This document shows, piece by piece, positions 1 through 7,113 of a stretch of 64,000 nt of DNA. The position numbers and the translations under genes were made by a program. Position 1 is the first letter of the stretch. Each line of letters starts with the position of its first letter. This DNA is from Lachnospiraceae bacterium. GTDB lineage: Bacteria > Bacillota > Clostridia > Lachnospirales > Lachnospiraceae. Where the stretch lies: positions 109,285-173,284 of the forward strand of contig JAFUFI010000006.1 in assembly GCA_017469945.1 (NCBI GenBank), read 5' to 3'. The notes under the pieces are model-generated. The model searched no databases, was not told the DNA's origin, and saw only the letters and a list, made by a program, of their open reading frames with translations.

Positions 1-143
1 TCTATGGTCTTCTCGAAATTTCTCCATTGAGCATATTCAAGCAGTTCCATCAACTCTCGTGCATACCAGAATTCAATGCCATTCTCTTCATGCCTGATAT
101 CATCAAATCTTTTCTTATACTGTATTATTGCTTTTTTCTCCAA
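1..143 (-). CDS. DinD-like / BRO-N domain protein, N-terminal part only
   Basis: The gene reads leftwards and runs off the window, so only the first 47 residues are seen. They contain NGIEFWYARELMELLEYAQW, which is the opening of the BRO-N/antirepressor fold found in DNA-damage-inducible protein D. The start is a TTG at 141-143, chosen because a strong ribosome binding site (aggagggg on the minus strand, 148-157) lies just upstream and no ATG fits. DinD proteins act in the DNA damage response and are often carried on mobile DNA. The family call is good; the function of this copy and whether the gene is complete cannot be judged. Confidence 0.7.
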   Translation of the reverse strand, partial: MEKKAIIQYKKRFDDIRHEENGIEFWYARELMELLEYAQWRNFEKTI

Positions 144-189
144 GTCTTTCCCCTCCTGCTACTTCCAATCTCATAGTCCGTCACCTTCC

Positions 190-218
190 TTGACAGTCAC
201 AGTCTAGATTAGTATAAT
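190..218 (+). promoter_or_regulatory. Perfect consensus sigma-A promoter of the XRE gene
   Basis: TTGACA at 190-195 and TATAAT at 213-218 are separated by exactly 17 bp. Both hexamers match the consensus fully, so an unrepressed promoter should be very strong. It points at the XRE gene starting at 274 and is followed at once by two operator-like palindromes. Confidence 0.85.
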
Positions 219-219
219 G

Positions 220-255
220 TTACCAATGGTAATATTATATTGTTACCATCGGTAA
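220..255 (+). promoter_or_regulatory. Tandem operator pair TTACC-N3-GGTAA
   Basis: Two copies of the palindrome TTACC-N3-GGTAA occur at 220-232 and 243-255, 23 bp apart (about two helical turns). The first starts 2 bp after the -10 box, over the expected transcription start. This is the layout of an autorepressed regulator. The XRE protein encoded directly downstream is the obvious candidate to bind, which is an inference. Confidence 0.7.
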
Positions 256-273
256 TTGTCAAGGAGGGTTTTT

Positions 274-630
274 GTGGACCATATGAACAACACTCTTATT
301 CCTGAACGCCTCAAATCCGCAAGAGAAAGGCTTAACCTTACCAAAGCCGAAGCTGCGAGGAGGATTGGATTAACGGCTGCATCCTACGTCAGATATGAGG
401 CCGGTGACCGTAATCCTTCTCCGCAGGTCTTAATATCAATAGCCGAAAGACTTGAAACATCATTAGCTTATTTAACAGGAGAAACTGATGATATTTCTCC
501 TGATGTAGTAAGCATTTATAAAAATAGCAATCCTATATTATTTGAACTAATAAAGAATACGCAAAGTGCCGATGACACTACTTTACAGCATTTGCTTAGT
601 TATTATCGTAAGTTAACGAAAAACGGCTAG
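274..630 (+). CDS. XRE-family transcriptional regulator
   Basis: A 118-residue protein with a Cro/CI-type helix-turn-helix over about residues 12-65 (RLNLTKAEAARRIGLTAAS, then YEAGDRNPSP). The C-terminal half has no recognised domain and may serve dimerisation. The GTG start at 274 is preferred because AAGGAGGG at 261-268 stands 5 bp before it; an upstream in-frame TTG at 256 lies in front of this site, and ATG 283 would be 14 bp away. The gene follows a consensus promoter and two palindromes, which suggests tight autorepression. The truncated gene at 673 follows by 42 bp. It may belong to a mobile-element remnant together with the DinD-like gene. Confidence 0.85.
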   Translation: MDHMNNTLIPERLKSARERLNLTKAEAARRIGLTAASYVRYEAGDRNPSPQVLISIAERLETSLAYLTGETDDISPDVVSIYKNSNPILFELIKNTQSADDTTLQHLLSYYRKLTKNG

Positions 631-672
631 TTCATCCGTATAGCTTAGAAATGGAGGCTTTGTGGAAGAAAT

Positions 673-939
673 ATGTATTACCATGCTTCCCCTGTTGAAG
701 GGATTAAACAATTAGAACCGAGGGTATCAGATCATCATATTCCGCTGGTTTATTTCTCAACGAAAAGAGAAAACACGCTCGTTTACCTTAGCAACGCTAT
801 ACAGAAGTATTGCAAAGAAACAGGTTTCAATTACGATGGGATATGGAAAAAATGGGGACCATACGGTTTTACAAAAGATGAGGTAATAACCAATGGCAAG
901 TATAGATATGACAGTTCCCTGCGAAGATGGATTCATTAA
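673..939 (+). pseudogene. Truncated conserved hypothetical gene fused by deletion to the Nudix gene
   Basis: The first 69 codons (MYYHASPVEGIKQLEP..., GIWKKWGPYGFTKD) resemble the start of a conserved Firmicutes hypothetical protein that, from memory, is about twice as long. After about position 879 the frame continues into sequence that encodes the Nudix protein in another frame, and it stops at 939, 47 bp into that gene. This looks like an internal deletion that removed the rest of the gene and brought its 5' part against the Nudix ribosome binding site. The product is probably non-functional; the truncation call depends on remembered family length. Confidence 0.6.
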
Positions 940-1381
940 TCTTCGCGTCGGAGCGATTATAATGAAGAATGACAAAATATTGATGGTAGGTAATGATCGC
1001 GCACCTTATCTATATTCTGTCGGTGGACGCATCAAGTTTGGAGAAACTTCTAAAGAGGCGGTGGTACGAGAAGTTTTTGAGGAAACCGGTGTCAAGATGG
1101 AGGTTGATCGATTAGGCTTTATCCATGAGAATTATTTTTATGGTGATGCCGAATCAAATCTTGGCAAACTAATTTATGAGGTTTCATATTTTTATTATAT
1201 GAAAGTGCCGGATGATTTTGAGCCTGTTTGCATGAGTATGACGGAAGATGATCATGAGGAATTTCTACGTTGGATAGATGTGAATGATCCGATTAAGTAT
1301 TATCCGGAGTTCTTCAGAGGCGAACTGTTACATCCGGTAGACGGAGTAAAGCATTTTGTAACCGACGAGAGAGTTAGCTAA
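893..1381 (+). CDS. Nudix hydrolase
   Basis: A 162-residue Nudix protein, near the usual length. The Nudix box GX5EX7REVXEEXGV is complete at residues 45-67, with E51, R59, E60, E63 and E64 in place to bind the metal and cleave a nucleoside diphosphate linked to a side group. The substrate cannot be read from the sequence. The start ATG 893 has a modest GATGAGGT site 9 bp upstream. That site lies at the end of the truncated gene at 673, so expression probably depends on the upstream promoter. The gene looks intact although its neighbour is broken. Confidence 0.88.
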   Translation: MASIDMTVPCEDGFINLRVGAIIMKNDKILMVGNDRAPYLYSVGGRIKFGETSKEAVVREVFEETGVKMEVDRLGFIHENYFYGDAESNLGKLIYEVSYFYYMKVPDDFEPVCMSMTEDDHEEFLRWIDVNDPIKYYPEFFRGELLHPVDGVKHFVTDERVS

Positions 1382-1468
1382 AACAATAAATGAGAACAAA
1401 TCATATTTCAAGATAATAGACTAAAAGACTTATCTCGTATATCGGAGATAGGGGAAGATGATTTCAGT

Positions 1469-2206
1469 ATGATGATTGCGTTGGCTGCCGTTGGGTTTAA
1501 AAACGGCGATATAACATATAACAAAGAAAAGATAAAAACCGTGATTCGAGATCACGTAAACAAGCAAGTAGATCTTATCCTGTTCGGGGAGACATTTTTA
1601 CAAGGCTTTGATTCATTATCATGGAACTATGACAGTGATAAGAGCATCGCAGTTAAAATGAACGATCCGGTTATCGATGAAATAAGGGAAACGGCGAAAG
1701 AATACTCCGTGGCTGTATCCTTTGGTTATATCGAAAAAACAGATACCAGTTTGTTCAGCAGCCAGCTGACTGTAGGCAAAGATGGGGAGATTCTTGATGA
1801 TTTCCACAGGGTTTCAATTGGCTGGAAAGAACCGGTGGCAGATTCCCATTACAAAGAGGGAGACGGATTTCACACATTCATGTTTGAAGGTAAGAAATTC
1901 GCTGTCGGTTTATGCGGGGATCTCTGGGATGACGAGAATGTTGAACAGATGAAGAGACTTAACGCGGATGTGGTCCTCTGGCCGGTTTACACAGATTTCA
2001 ATTACGAAGAATGGAATAAGACCATAAAACATGAGTATGCTGAGCAGGCGGCTCGCTTCGGTCATAGTGTGTTCTATGTGAATTCGGTATGCATGGACAG
2101 AGAAGGGTTTGAGATAGCCAGAGGAGGAGCGACTTATTTTCTGGATGGCAGGATCAAATACCAAACACCGGCGGGAGAAGAAAGTATACTCTATGTAAAG
2201 ATGTGA
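1469..2206 (+). CDS. Carbon-nitrogen hydrolase (nitrilase superfamily)
   Basis: A 245-residue protein of the nitrilase/omega-amidase fold. The catalytic Glu is E41 in FGETF and the nucleophile is C149 in VGLCGDLWD. The catalytic Lys is probably K120 in HRVSIGWK, a looser version of the usual motif. Such enzymes hydrolyse amides or nitriles; the substrate is unknown. An AGGGGA site lies 13 bp before ATG 1469; ATG 1472 is an equal alternative. A short inverted repeat (TATCTC/GAGATA) overlaps the leader. The stop lies 3 bp from the end of the convergent methyltransferase gene. Confidence 0.8.
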   Translation: MMIALAAVGFKNGDITYNKEKIKTVIRDHVNKQVDLILFGETFLQGFDSLSWNYDSDKSIAVKMNDPVIDEIRETAKEYSVAVSFGYIEKTDTSLFSSQLTVGKDGEILDDFHRVSIGWKEPVADSHYKEGDGFHTFMFEGKKFAVGLCGDLWDDENVEQMKRLNADVVLWPVYTDFNYEEWNKTIKHEYAEQAARFGHSVFYVNSVCMDREGFEIARGGATYFLDGRIKYQTPAGEESILYVKM

Positions 2207-2209
2207 ACG

Positions 2210-3034
2210 TCAATGCTTTATGAATATCTGAACAACATGATTTGAATATCCCATAAGATCAGGTCTTTCAGCTGTTGCTTTCAAATACTGAATCCATTCA
2301 TTATATGAGGCTTCGGACATTGTGTTTACAGACTCTCTTATAACCTGTGAAAGACCATCCTGTGCAAATCTTGGTCCCTTTGATACAGGCAAAGTCTCTA
2401 GTACTTTATCGGTAAGTTCATCAATTGCAGATATGGTATGCAGCTGTATAGATGATCCTGTATTTTCAGTAACCAGCGCAGTATCTCTCTCATATCCTAT
2501 TTCATTTATTTCTTCCGCAGGGTTTTCACTCTGAAAAATATATTCTATAAGCGGAGCATCCTGAAGAACAAAAGAGACAAATATCGGAGCACCTTTCTTT
2601 GCCACACGCACAGCTTCTTTTATCGCAGCAACTCTCTCATTAACATTTTTAAGATGGTAAATTGGCCCAAGCTCCAAAACAAGATCATAAGTACCATCTG
2701 AAAAATCTCGCAAATCCAATGCATTGCCCTGACAAATATTTACATTTTTTCTATCCTGGAATAAATCTTTCATTCTTGAAACATTGTCGGGATGCAGGTC
2801 TATAGCATCAACATGGAATCCTTCATCTGCCAAAGCCTTAGTATATACGCCACATCCAGCACCTACGTCTATGACCTTTGCTCTAGGCTTTAGATATTTG
2901 TGAATATAATGCTTCGTTATTATGAATTCCGTTTCATTCGCTTTTGTGTAAAACAGTCGTTTCTCTTCAACAGCCCCTGCATACTGTCTCAGATAAAGCT
3001 CATATAATTCTGTTCCACTTAGTCCCATCCTCAA
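2210..3034 (-). CDS. Class I SAM-dependent methyltransferase
   Basis: A 274-residue protein with a clear SAM-binding motif I (VIDVGAGCGVYTKA, residues 54-67), the acidic residue ending strand 2 (D79 in DAIDLHP) and a motif IV-like VLELGPIYHL. This is the UbiE/Methyltransf_11 type of fold, acting on small molecules in the cytoplasm; the substrate is not evident. It is read from the same strand as the GNAT gene 33 bp upstream and may be co-transcribed with it. Confidence 0.85.
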   Translation of the reverse strand: MRMGLSGTELYELYLRQYAGAVEEKRLFYTKANETEFIITKHYIHKYLKPRAKVIDVGAGCGVYTKALADEGFHVDAIDLHPDNVSRMKDLFQDRKNVNICQGNALDLRDFSDGTYDLVLELGPIYHLKNVNERVAAIKEAVRVAKKGAPIFVSFVLQDAPLIEYIFQSENPAEEINEIGYERDTALVTENTGSSIQLHTISAIDELTDKVLETLPVSKGPRFAQDGLSQVIRESVNTMSEASYNEWIQYLKATAERPDLMGYSNHVVQIFIKH

Positions 3035-3067
3035 TCCTCCTTTTTTGTAATTGCCATTTCAATAATA

Positions 3068-3613
3068 TTATCTTTTCTCGTAATCTATCAATGTCATCTT
3101 ATCATTTATAATATGCGCTTCACCGACTCGTACAAAGCCGCATTTTTCATATAAATGACAGTTACCCGGTTCCTGCAAAATTGTATCAAGCTTCCACACC
3201 TTAGCATCCGGATACAAGCAAAAAACCTTTTGAATTGCCACATACCCAATTCCCTGATTCCGGTATTTAGGCAGAATAAAAAGAGGGCTGATATATAAAC
3301 AATCTTCTTCAGGGTCCGACAACTTTTTCCCCACATTGATGGCACCGACTCTTGCTCCATCCTTAACTATAAAATAGTATTTTCTATTCTTCTGCATCGC
3401 TCTTGCCTTCACCCTTTCTATCGGTTCAATTGCCGGTGACATATCATCATGATATTTTTCATACAGTGGCATAAAGCTCTGAATCTGCATATCATACAAC
3501 TGCTCTATTTCATCTTCTCGGACTTCTTCAAGCTTCACCCTGTTCATCAGTTCAGATACACCAATTCCCTGTAAGTTGAATCTCTCCTTTATCATCAGCG
3601 CTACCAGATTCAT
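3068..3613 (-). CDS. GNAT family N-acetyltransferase
   Basis: A 181-residue acetyltransferase. The acetyl-CoA pyrophosphate loop is R118-N-Q-G-I-G123 after a beta strand (LFILPKY), and the C-terminal LYEKCGFVRVGEAH is typical of the family. The start at 3613 has an AGAAGGAGG site about 8 bp upstream; an internal ATG at residue 23 has none. This makes the first 22 residues real, although many relatives begin nearer the internal Met. The acceptor substrate is unknown. Confidence 0.85.
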   Translation of the reverse strand: MNLVALMIKERFNLQGIGVSELMNRVKLEEVREDEIEQLYDMQIQSFMPLYEKYHDDMSPAIEPIERVKARAMQKNRKYYFIVKDGARVGAINVGKKLSDPEEDCLYISPLFILPKYRNQGIGYVAIQKVFCLYPDAKVWKLDTILQEPGNCHLYEKCGFVRVGEAHIINDKMTLIDYEKR

Positions 3614-3635
3614 TCTCTATACCTCCTTCTGCTAT

Positions 3636-3666
3636 AAAAAAACCACTTACCTGCAAAGATAAGTGG
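3636..3666 (-). terminator. Rho-independent terminator of the small peptide gene
   Basis: On the minus strand CCACTTA (3666-3660) pairs with TAAGTGG (3649-3643) and is followed by a run of seven T. It closes the transcript of the 33-residue ORF upstream (3709-3810) and lies just before the GNAT ribosome binding site. Confidence 0.85.
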
Positions 3667-3708
3667 TCAGCATATACTATAATCTAATTATTAAACCATT
3701 TTCTCATC

Positions 3709-3810
3709 TTAGCAATTCAGATATTTACATACACAATTAAGGCCATACACGTTCATAATGTGCATAGCATAAATTTCAGTATATGAATATTCGACTGCAA
3801 ATCTATTCAT
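3709..3810 (-). CDS. 33-residue cysteine-containing peptide, own transcription unit
   Basis: The ORF begins MNRFAVEYSYTEIYAM and ends GLNCVCKYLNC, with three cysteines in the last eight residues. AAAGGAG stands 7 bp before the ATG. A near-consensus promoter (3842-3870) and an intrinsic terminator (3636-3666) frame exactly this ORF, so the unit looks designed to make a small protein or a small mRNA. It has no signal sequence, no visible membrane helix and no modification enzyme next to it. The clustered cysteines could bind metal or form disulfides. I do not recognise the family; a regulatory RNA role is also possible. Confidence 0.65.
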   Translation of the reverse strand: MNRFAVEYSYTEIYAMHIMNVYGLNCVCKYLNC

Positions 3811-3841
3811 GAGAAAACTCCTTTCAAAAATTATTGTGTTG

Positions 3842-3870
3842 ATTTTACTCCTTCGACAAATACCTGTCAA
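3842..3870 (-). promoter_or_regulatory. Sigma-A promoter of the 33-residue peptide gene
   Basis: On the minus strand TTGACA (3870-3865) and TAAAAT (3847-3842) are 17 bp apart. Transcription would start near 3835, giving a leader of about 25 bases. Confidence 0.8.
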
Positions 3871-3910
3871 TCTATTTTATCTTTTATATCCGGTGCTGTC
3901 TTCATTGATA

Positions 3911-4132
3911 TCACTTTATCTGCCTGTCCTGGCGGTATTCTTCCATATAACCCATGTTTATGTCTTTGATCTCACGTTTTCCGTCTATATAGTCCTGATA
4001 AACATCCCATGGAGATCCTCCACCGAGCCAGCATGATGAGCAGTTCTCGCATCCTCCGCCGCAATCAAGTGACGAACGGATTATCTCTTCTCTTTCTTCC
4101 CGGGTAGTATCTTTGATTAGAATGGATTTCAT
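3911..4132 (-). CDS. Small cysteine-rich conserved hypothetical protein
   Basis: A 73-residue cytoplasmic protein with DCGGGCENCSSC near residues 22-33, four cysteines that could hold a metal or cluster, followed by YQDYIDGKREIKDINMGY, a segment I associate with a small Clostridia family of unknown function. The start at 4132 has GGAG 9 bp upstream; a longer frame reaching 4174 overlaps the upstream gene and has no site. It lies 16 bp after the HD protein gene and is probably co-transcribed with it. No function can be given. Confidence 0.7.
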   Translation of the reverse strand: MKSILIKDTTREEREEIIRSSLDCGGGCENCSSCWLGGGSPWDVYQDYIDGKREIKDINMGYMEEYRQDRQIK

Positions 4133-4148
4133 AAGCTTTACTCCGTTA

Positions 4149-4745
4149 TCAGCCTTCAGCAGCCATTTCGGCATTTATCGTATCTTCGCTATCGGCCATG
4201 GCCTGCAGCGTCATGGTAAGCAGTTTATCAAGTTCCCAGCCAAGCTGCGCAGCTCCGCGTTCTATTACTTCTCTGGAGCATCCTGCCGCAAAGCCTTTGC
4301 TCTTATATTTCTTTTTAAGGGATTTGAGTTCCATGTCCTTTGTGCTCTTTGAGGGTCTCATTAGTGCAGCAGCCCAAATAAGTCCTGTAAGCTCGTCAGC
4401 TGCAAAGAGGACTTTTTCCATTTCGCGGGTAGGCTCAACATCTATGGTAGTACCATTTCCAACTGTTATTCCGTAGCCATGTGAGCAAACGGCATGGATG
4501 ATGTCATCACTGACTCCGCCGTCTTTTAAAAGTTCCGGAGCTTTAAGGCAGTGTTCATCAGGGTAAAGCTCAAAGTCTATATCGTGCAAAAGCCCAACAG
4601 TTCCCCAGTAATCAGCCTCATCAGCATATCCAAGTTCTTTTGCATACCATTTCATGACAGCTTCGACTGTAAGAGCGTGCTGAATATGAAAAGGGTCTTT
4701 GTTGTATTTCTTTAGCAGTAAAAACGCATCATCTCTGGTAATCAT
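4149..4745 (-). CDS. HD-domain phosphohydrolase
   Basis: A 198-residue HD superfamily protein. Metal ligands visible are H23 (FHIQHALTV), H54-D55 (GLLHDIDFE) and a later His in HAVCSHGYG near residues 84-89. Proteins of this type hydrolyse phosphomonoesters or nucleotides; the substrate is not defined. It is the first gene of a probable two-gene unit with the cysteine-rich protein downstream. Confidence 0.8.
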   Translation of the reverse strand: MITRDDAFLLLKKYNKDPFHIQHALTVEAVMKWYAKELGYADEADYWGTVGLLHDIDFELYPDEHCLKAPELLKDGGVSDDIIHAVCSHGYGITVGNGTTIDVEPTREMEKVLFAADELTGLIWAAALMRPSKSTKDMELKSLKKKYKSKGFAAGCSREVIERGAAQLGWELDKLLTMTLQAMADSEDTINAEMAAEG

Positions 4746-4847
4746 TTCTAAGTCCTTTCCGGCGTAAATAACCTATTACATTTTATCACAAGCACTTTAT
4801 GAAAAAAATAGTTATCAAACGTGAAATGCTCGAAAAAGTGCGTAAAT

Positions 4848-5750
4848 TCAAGGATTAATATCATTAATTATGTTAAGCATTTTTCTTTGCGCTTCGCTGA
4901 TATCGTCAACATTCCCCTGCACATTTTGCAAAGTTTCAGCAATAACACCAATCAATCTGTCTGATAGATTCTGCAATAAACGAATTCGTATTTCTTTGGA
5001 TGTACCAGCCAAAGCTTGGAGGAATTCATCGTTTTCCATCTGCCTAAGCATCATCTGAATATGATAATCATCTGTATTAAGCAGCGAATCTAATACCCCT
5101 GTATCCTCTACTCCGGTATCCATGAGCGCTATTTTTTCTATTTGCTCATCTCTCGTTAATTGTGTCTTCTTCAGAATAAGCCCGGCATATTTTCTGCCTA
5201 GGAATGAACTGATAACGTCCTTCACAATCTCTTCGTTCTCTCCGGAAAAAATCAGTACAATCACCTCGCAAATCATGTTCGCTGTTCTTGAATCCTTTTC
5301 AGCTTCTGCATAACGTACAAGATACGGCTTGCAGTCCATAGGTGTTATCTGCTTGTAAAAGCCATCCAATAGGAAATAAACAGCAAATTTCAAAAAAGAA
5401 TATATACTTTCCTCTTTCCCTTTCAACTGTTCCTCTACCGCCAGTAAACCGAAATTGCGAGCGGTTTTACAGCATTCAATCAATTCTAATGCTACATAAT
5501 AGCGATTTGCTTCCCGCTCATTCTCAAACTGAATATCTGTTATTTTTCTCTTTTTCCGCCCTAATAACTCATCGACTGTAATCTGAAAATAGTCTGCAAG
5601 ACTACAAAGAACATCCAAATCGGGAAGTGAAATATCTCTTTCCCATTTGGAAACTGCTCCTGCAGATACACCTACAATCCCGGCAAGTTCCTCTTGTGAA
5701 ATACCATTGAGCTTACGATATGTACAAATAATTTGGCCTATTTTTTCCAT
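4848..5750 (-). CDS. XRE-family regulator with long C-terminal domain
   Basis: A 300-residue protein. The Cro/CI helix-turn-helix lies at about residues 4-60 (ISQEELAGIVGVSAGAVSKW), ending in the frequent Clostridia segment FQITVDELLG. Residues 75-300 are helical and unassigned, perhaps a sensor or oligomerisation domain. The gene stands alone between short intergenic stretches. Its target is unknown; autoregulation is usual in this family. Confidence 0.85.
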   Translation of the reverse strand: MEKIGQIICTYRKLNGISQEELAGIVGVSAGAVSKWERDISLPDLDVLCSLADYFQITVDELLGRKKRKITDIQFENEREANRYYVALELIECCKTARNFGLLAVEEQLKGKEESIYSFLKFAVYFLLDGFYKQITPMDCKPYLVRYAEAEKDSRTANMICEVIVLIFSGENEEIVKDVISSFLGRKYAGLILKKTQLTRDEQIEKIALMDTGVEDTGVLDSLLNTDDYHIQMMLRQMENDEFLQALAGTSKEIRIRLLQNLSDRLIGVIAETLQNVQGNVDDISEAQRKMLNIINDINP

Positions 5751-5875
5751 AACAAAAGTCTCCTTCCTCCATTCTCAATATAAATATCTCACGAAGGAAT
5801 AACCTTCACAATGGATTTGTCGTTTAGTTCAACTGAACCATCAGTACGGACTATTTGTTTACAACGATCCACTCA

Positions 5876-6031
5876 TCATTTTGCGCCCCTGTTCATCCTT
5901 CCAAAGATACATATTTCCCGTTCGGATAAACGGTTGCATTCACCGCCCATGATCTTCTTAAGAACGAAGAAAGTATATTTGTCAGTTTCTAAAATCTTGT
6001 AGTCTCTTTCATCATCATAAGTATCCATCAT
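5876..6031 (-). pseudogene. Probable remnant of a GNAT-like gene, coupled to fic
   Basis: A 51-codon ORF (MMDTYDDERDYKILETDKYT..., ending NRGAK) whose ATG overlaps the stop of the Fic gene, so it could be translated by coupling. The ERDYKILETDKYTFFVLKK stretch resembles the start of a GNAT-type protein seen in Lachnospiraceae, which would make this a truncated copy. Codable stretches in other frames continue to about 5790 (DGSVELNDKSIVKV), suggesting frameshifted remains. Identity is uncertain; a genuine small partner of Fic cannot be excluded. Confidence 0.4.
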
Positions 6032-7113
6032 GGCCCTATCAGAACCTCCCATCTGCCGTAACGCTTACCGTTTTCTCTGCGGATCAGTCCCTTCTCCTGC
6101 ATTTCAACTGTTCTTCTTTTGATTGTCCTCTCAGATTTTCCCGTAAGCTCCGCTAGTCTCTTTTGAGTTGCTGAAGGCTCTGACTGCAACACTTTAATTA
6201 TTGCCATTTCCTCTAAAGTCATCTTCATAGTGCCATTTTGGCATTTTGAGCTAGGCACTTTGGCACTTTGTTCCTTATAATCCACATGGATAAACCTGTT
6301 CTTTAGTTCATTCTGATACCCCAGCAGAAGATTTTCAAAAAATCGCTCCAAATATACTGTAGTAGCACTGATTCCCTTGCCCAGATCATTATAATTAGCT
6401 CTTGCAAGAGAGTTTCTAAAGTACCATGAGTTCTCGGCAAATATCTCATTATTAACCGAAAAGCCGAATGTCTTCAGATACTTAATGATGAACACCGCAG
6501 TAGATCTTGTATTGCCTTCACAAAACGGATGAATCTGCCATATACCGGAGGTAAACTTCGCTATATGCTTTACAGCATCACCGGCGGAAAGACCCTCATA
6601 CGAAAATTCCTTTTCCTGTCTGAAATCATAATCCAAGGTGTCTCTTATACTGTCAGCCGAAGCATACAGAACCGTCTCGCCATTAAGAACCCATTCGCTT
6701 TTCGTAATGTTATAAGTCCTGTATTCTCCTGCATGAGGAAATATATCTTTGAACAGCCGCTTATGAATGGTCTTCCACTCTGCCGGTGAAAACTGAAATG
6801 TTCTTTCACCCAGCAGCTCAGTGATTCTGGCGGAAACAATATCAGCTTCCTTTGTTCCCTCTTCAATCTCATTTCGGGTCTGCCGTTCCTCATAATAAGA
6901 CTGAATGCGCTTCTGCGCAGTCTTTATATCTATTCTGCCTTCAATATGCTCTTTGGCCGTTTCCAACAGATACTCGGAGGTTTTTAACCCGTCAACATCC
7001 TGAAGGCCGATAGCTGTCTTCCATGCGGTAGATTTTTCAGACTGCTCCGGTTCTCCTTGTTTTATATACTCTTCAAGATCCATCTGCCATTTGTCATTAT
7101 CATTCCGTGGCAT
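6028..7113 (-). CDS. Fic family protein with C-terminal winged helix
   Basis: A 361-residue protein. The Fic motif HPFCEGNTR is intact at residues 195-203, with H195 as the catalytic base and G200-N201-R203 forming the phosphate cradle, so AMP transfer (or another nucleotidyl transfer) to a protein hydroxyl is predicted. The C-terminal 70 residues (SATQKRLAELTGKSERTIKR) form a winged helix-turn-helix. No convincing (S/T)xxxE(G/N) inhibitory helix was identified. The start ATG 7113 sits within the end of the recombinase gene behind GGAGGTGAC, so the two are translationally coupled with a 14-bp overlap. Confidence 0.88.
   Translation of the reverse strand: MPRNDNDKWQMDLEEYIKQGEPEQSEKSTAWKTAIGLQDVDGLKTSEYLLETAKEHIEGRIDIKTAQKRIQSYYEERQTRNEIEEGTKEADIVSARITELLGERTFQFSPAEWKTIHKRLFKDIFPHAGEYRTYNITKSEWVLNGETVLYASADSIRDTLDYDFRQEKEFSYEGLSAGDAVKHIAKFTSGIWQIHPFCEGNTRSTAVFIIKYLKTFGFSVNNEIFAENSWYFRNSLARANYNDLGKGISATTVYLERFFENLLLGYQNELKNRFIHVDYKEQSAKVPSSKCQNGTMKMTLEEMAIIKVLQSEPSATQKRLAELTGKSERTIKRRTVEMQEKGLIRRENGKRYGRWEVLIGP

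Noticed and set aside
256..273. TTG start for the XRE gene at 256
   Set aside because: The ribosome binding site AAGGAGGG lies downstream of this codon and serves GTG 274.
5811..6002. Plus-strand 63-codon ORF
   Set aside because: No ribosome binding site; it is opposite the GNAT-like remnant downstream of fic.
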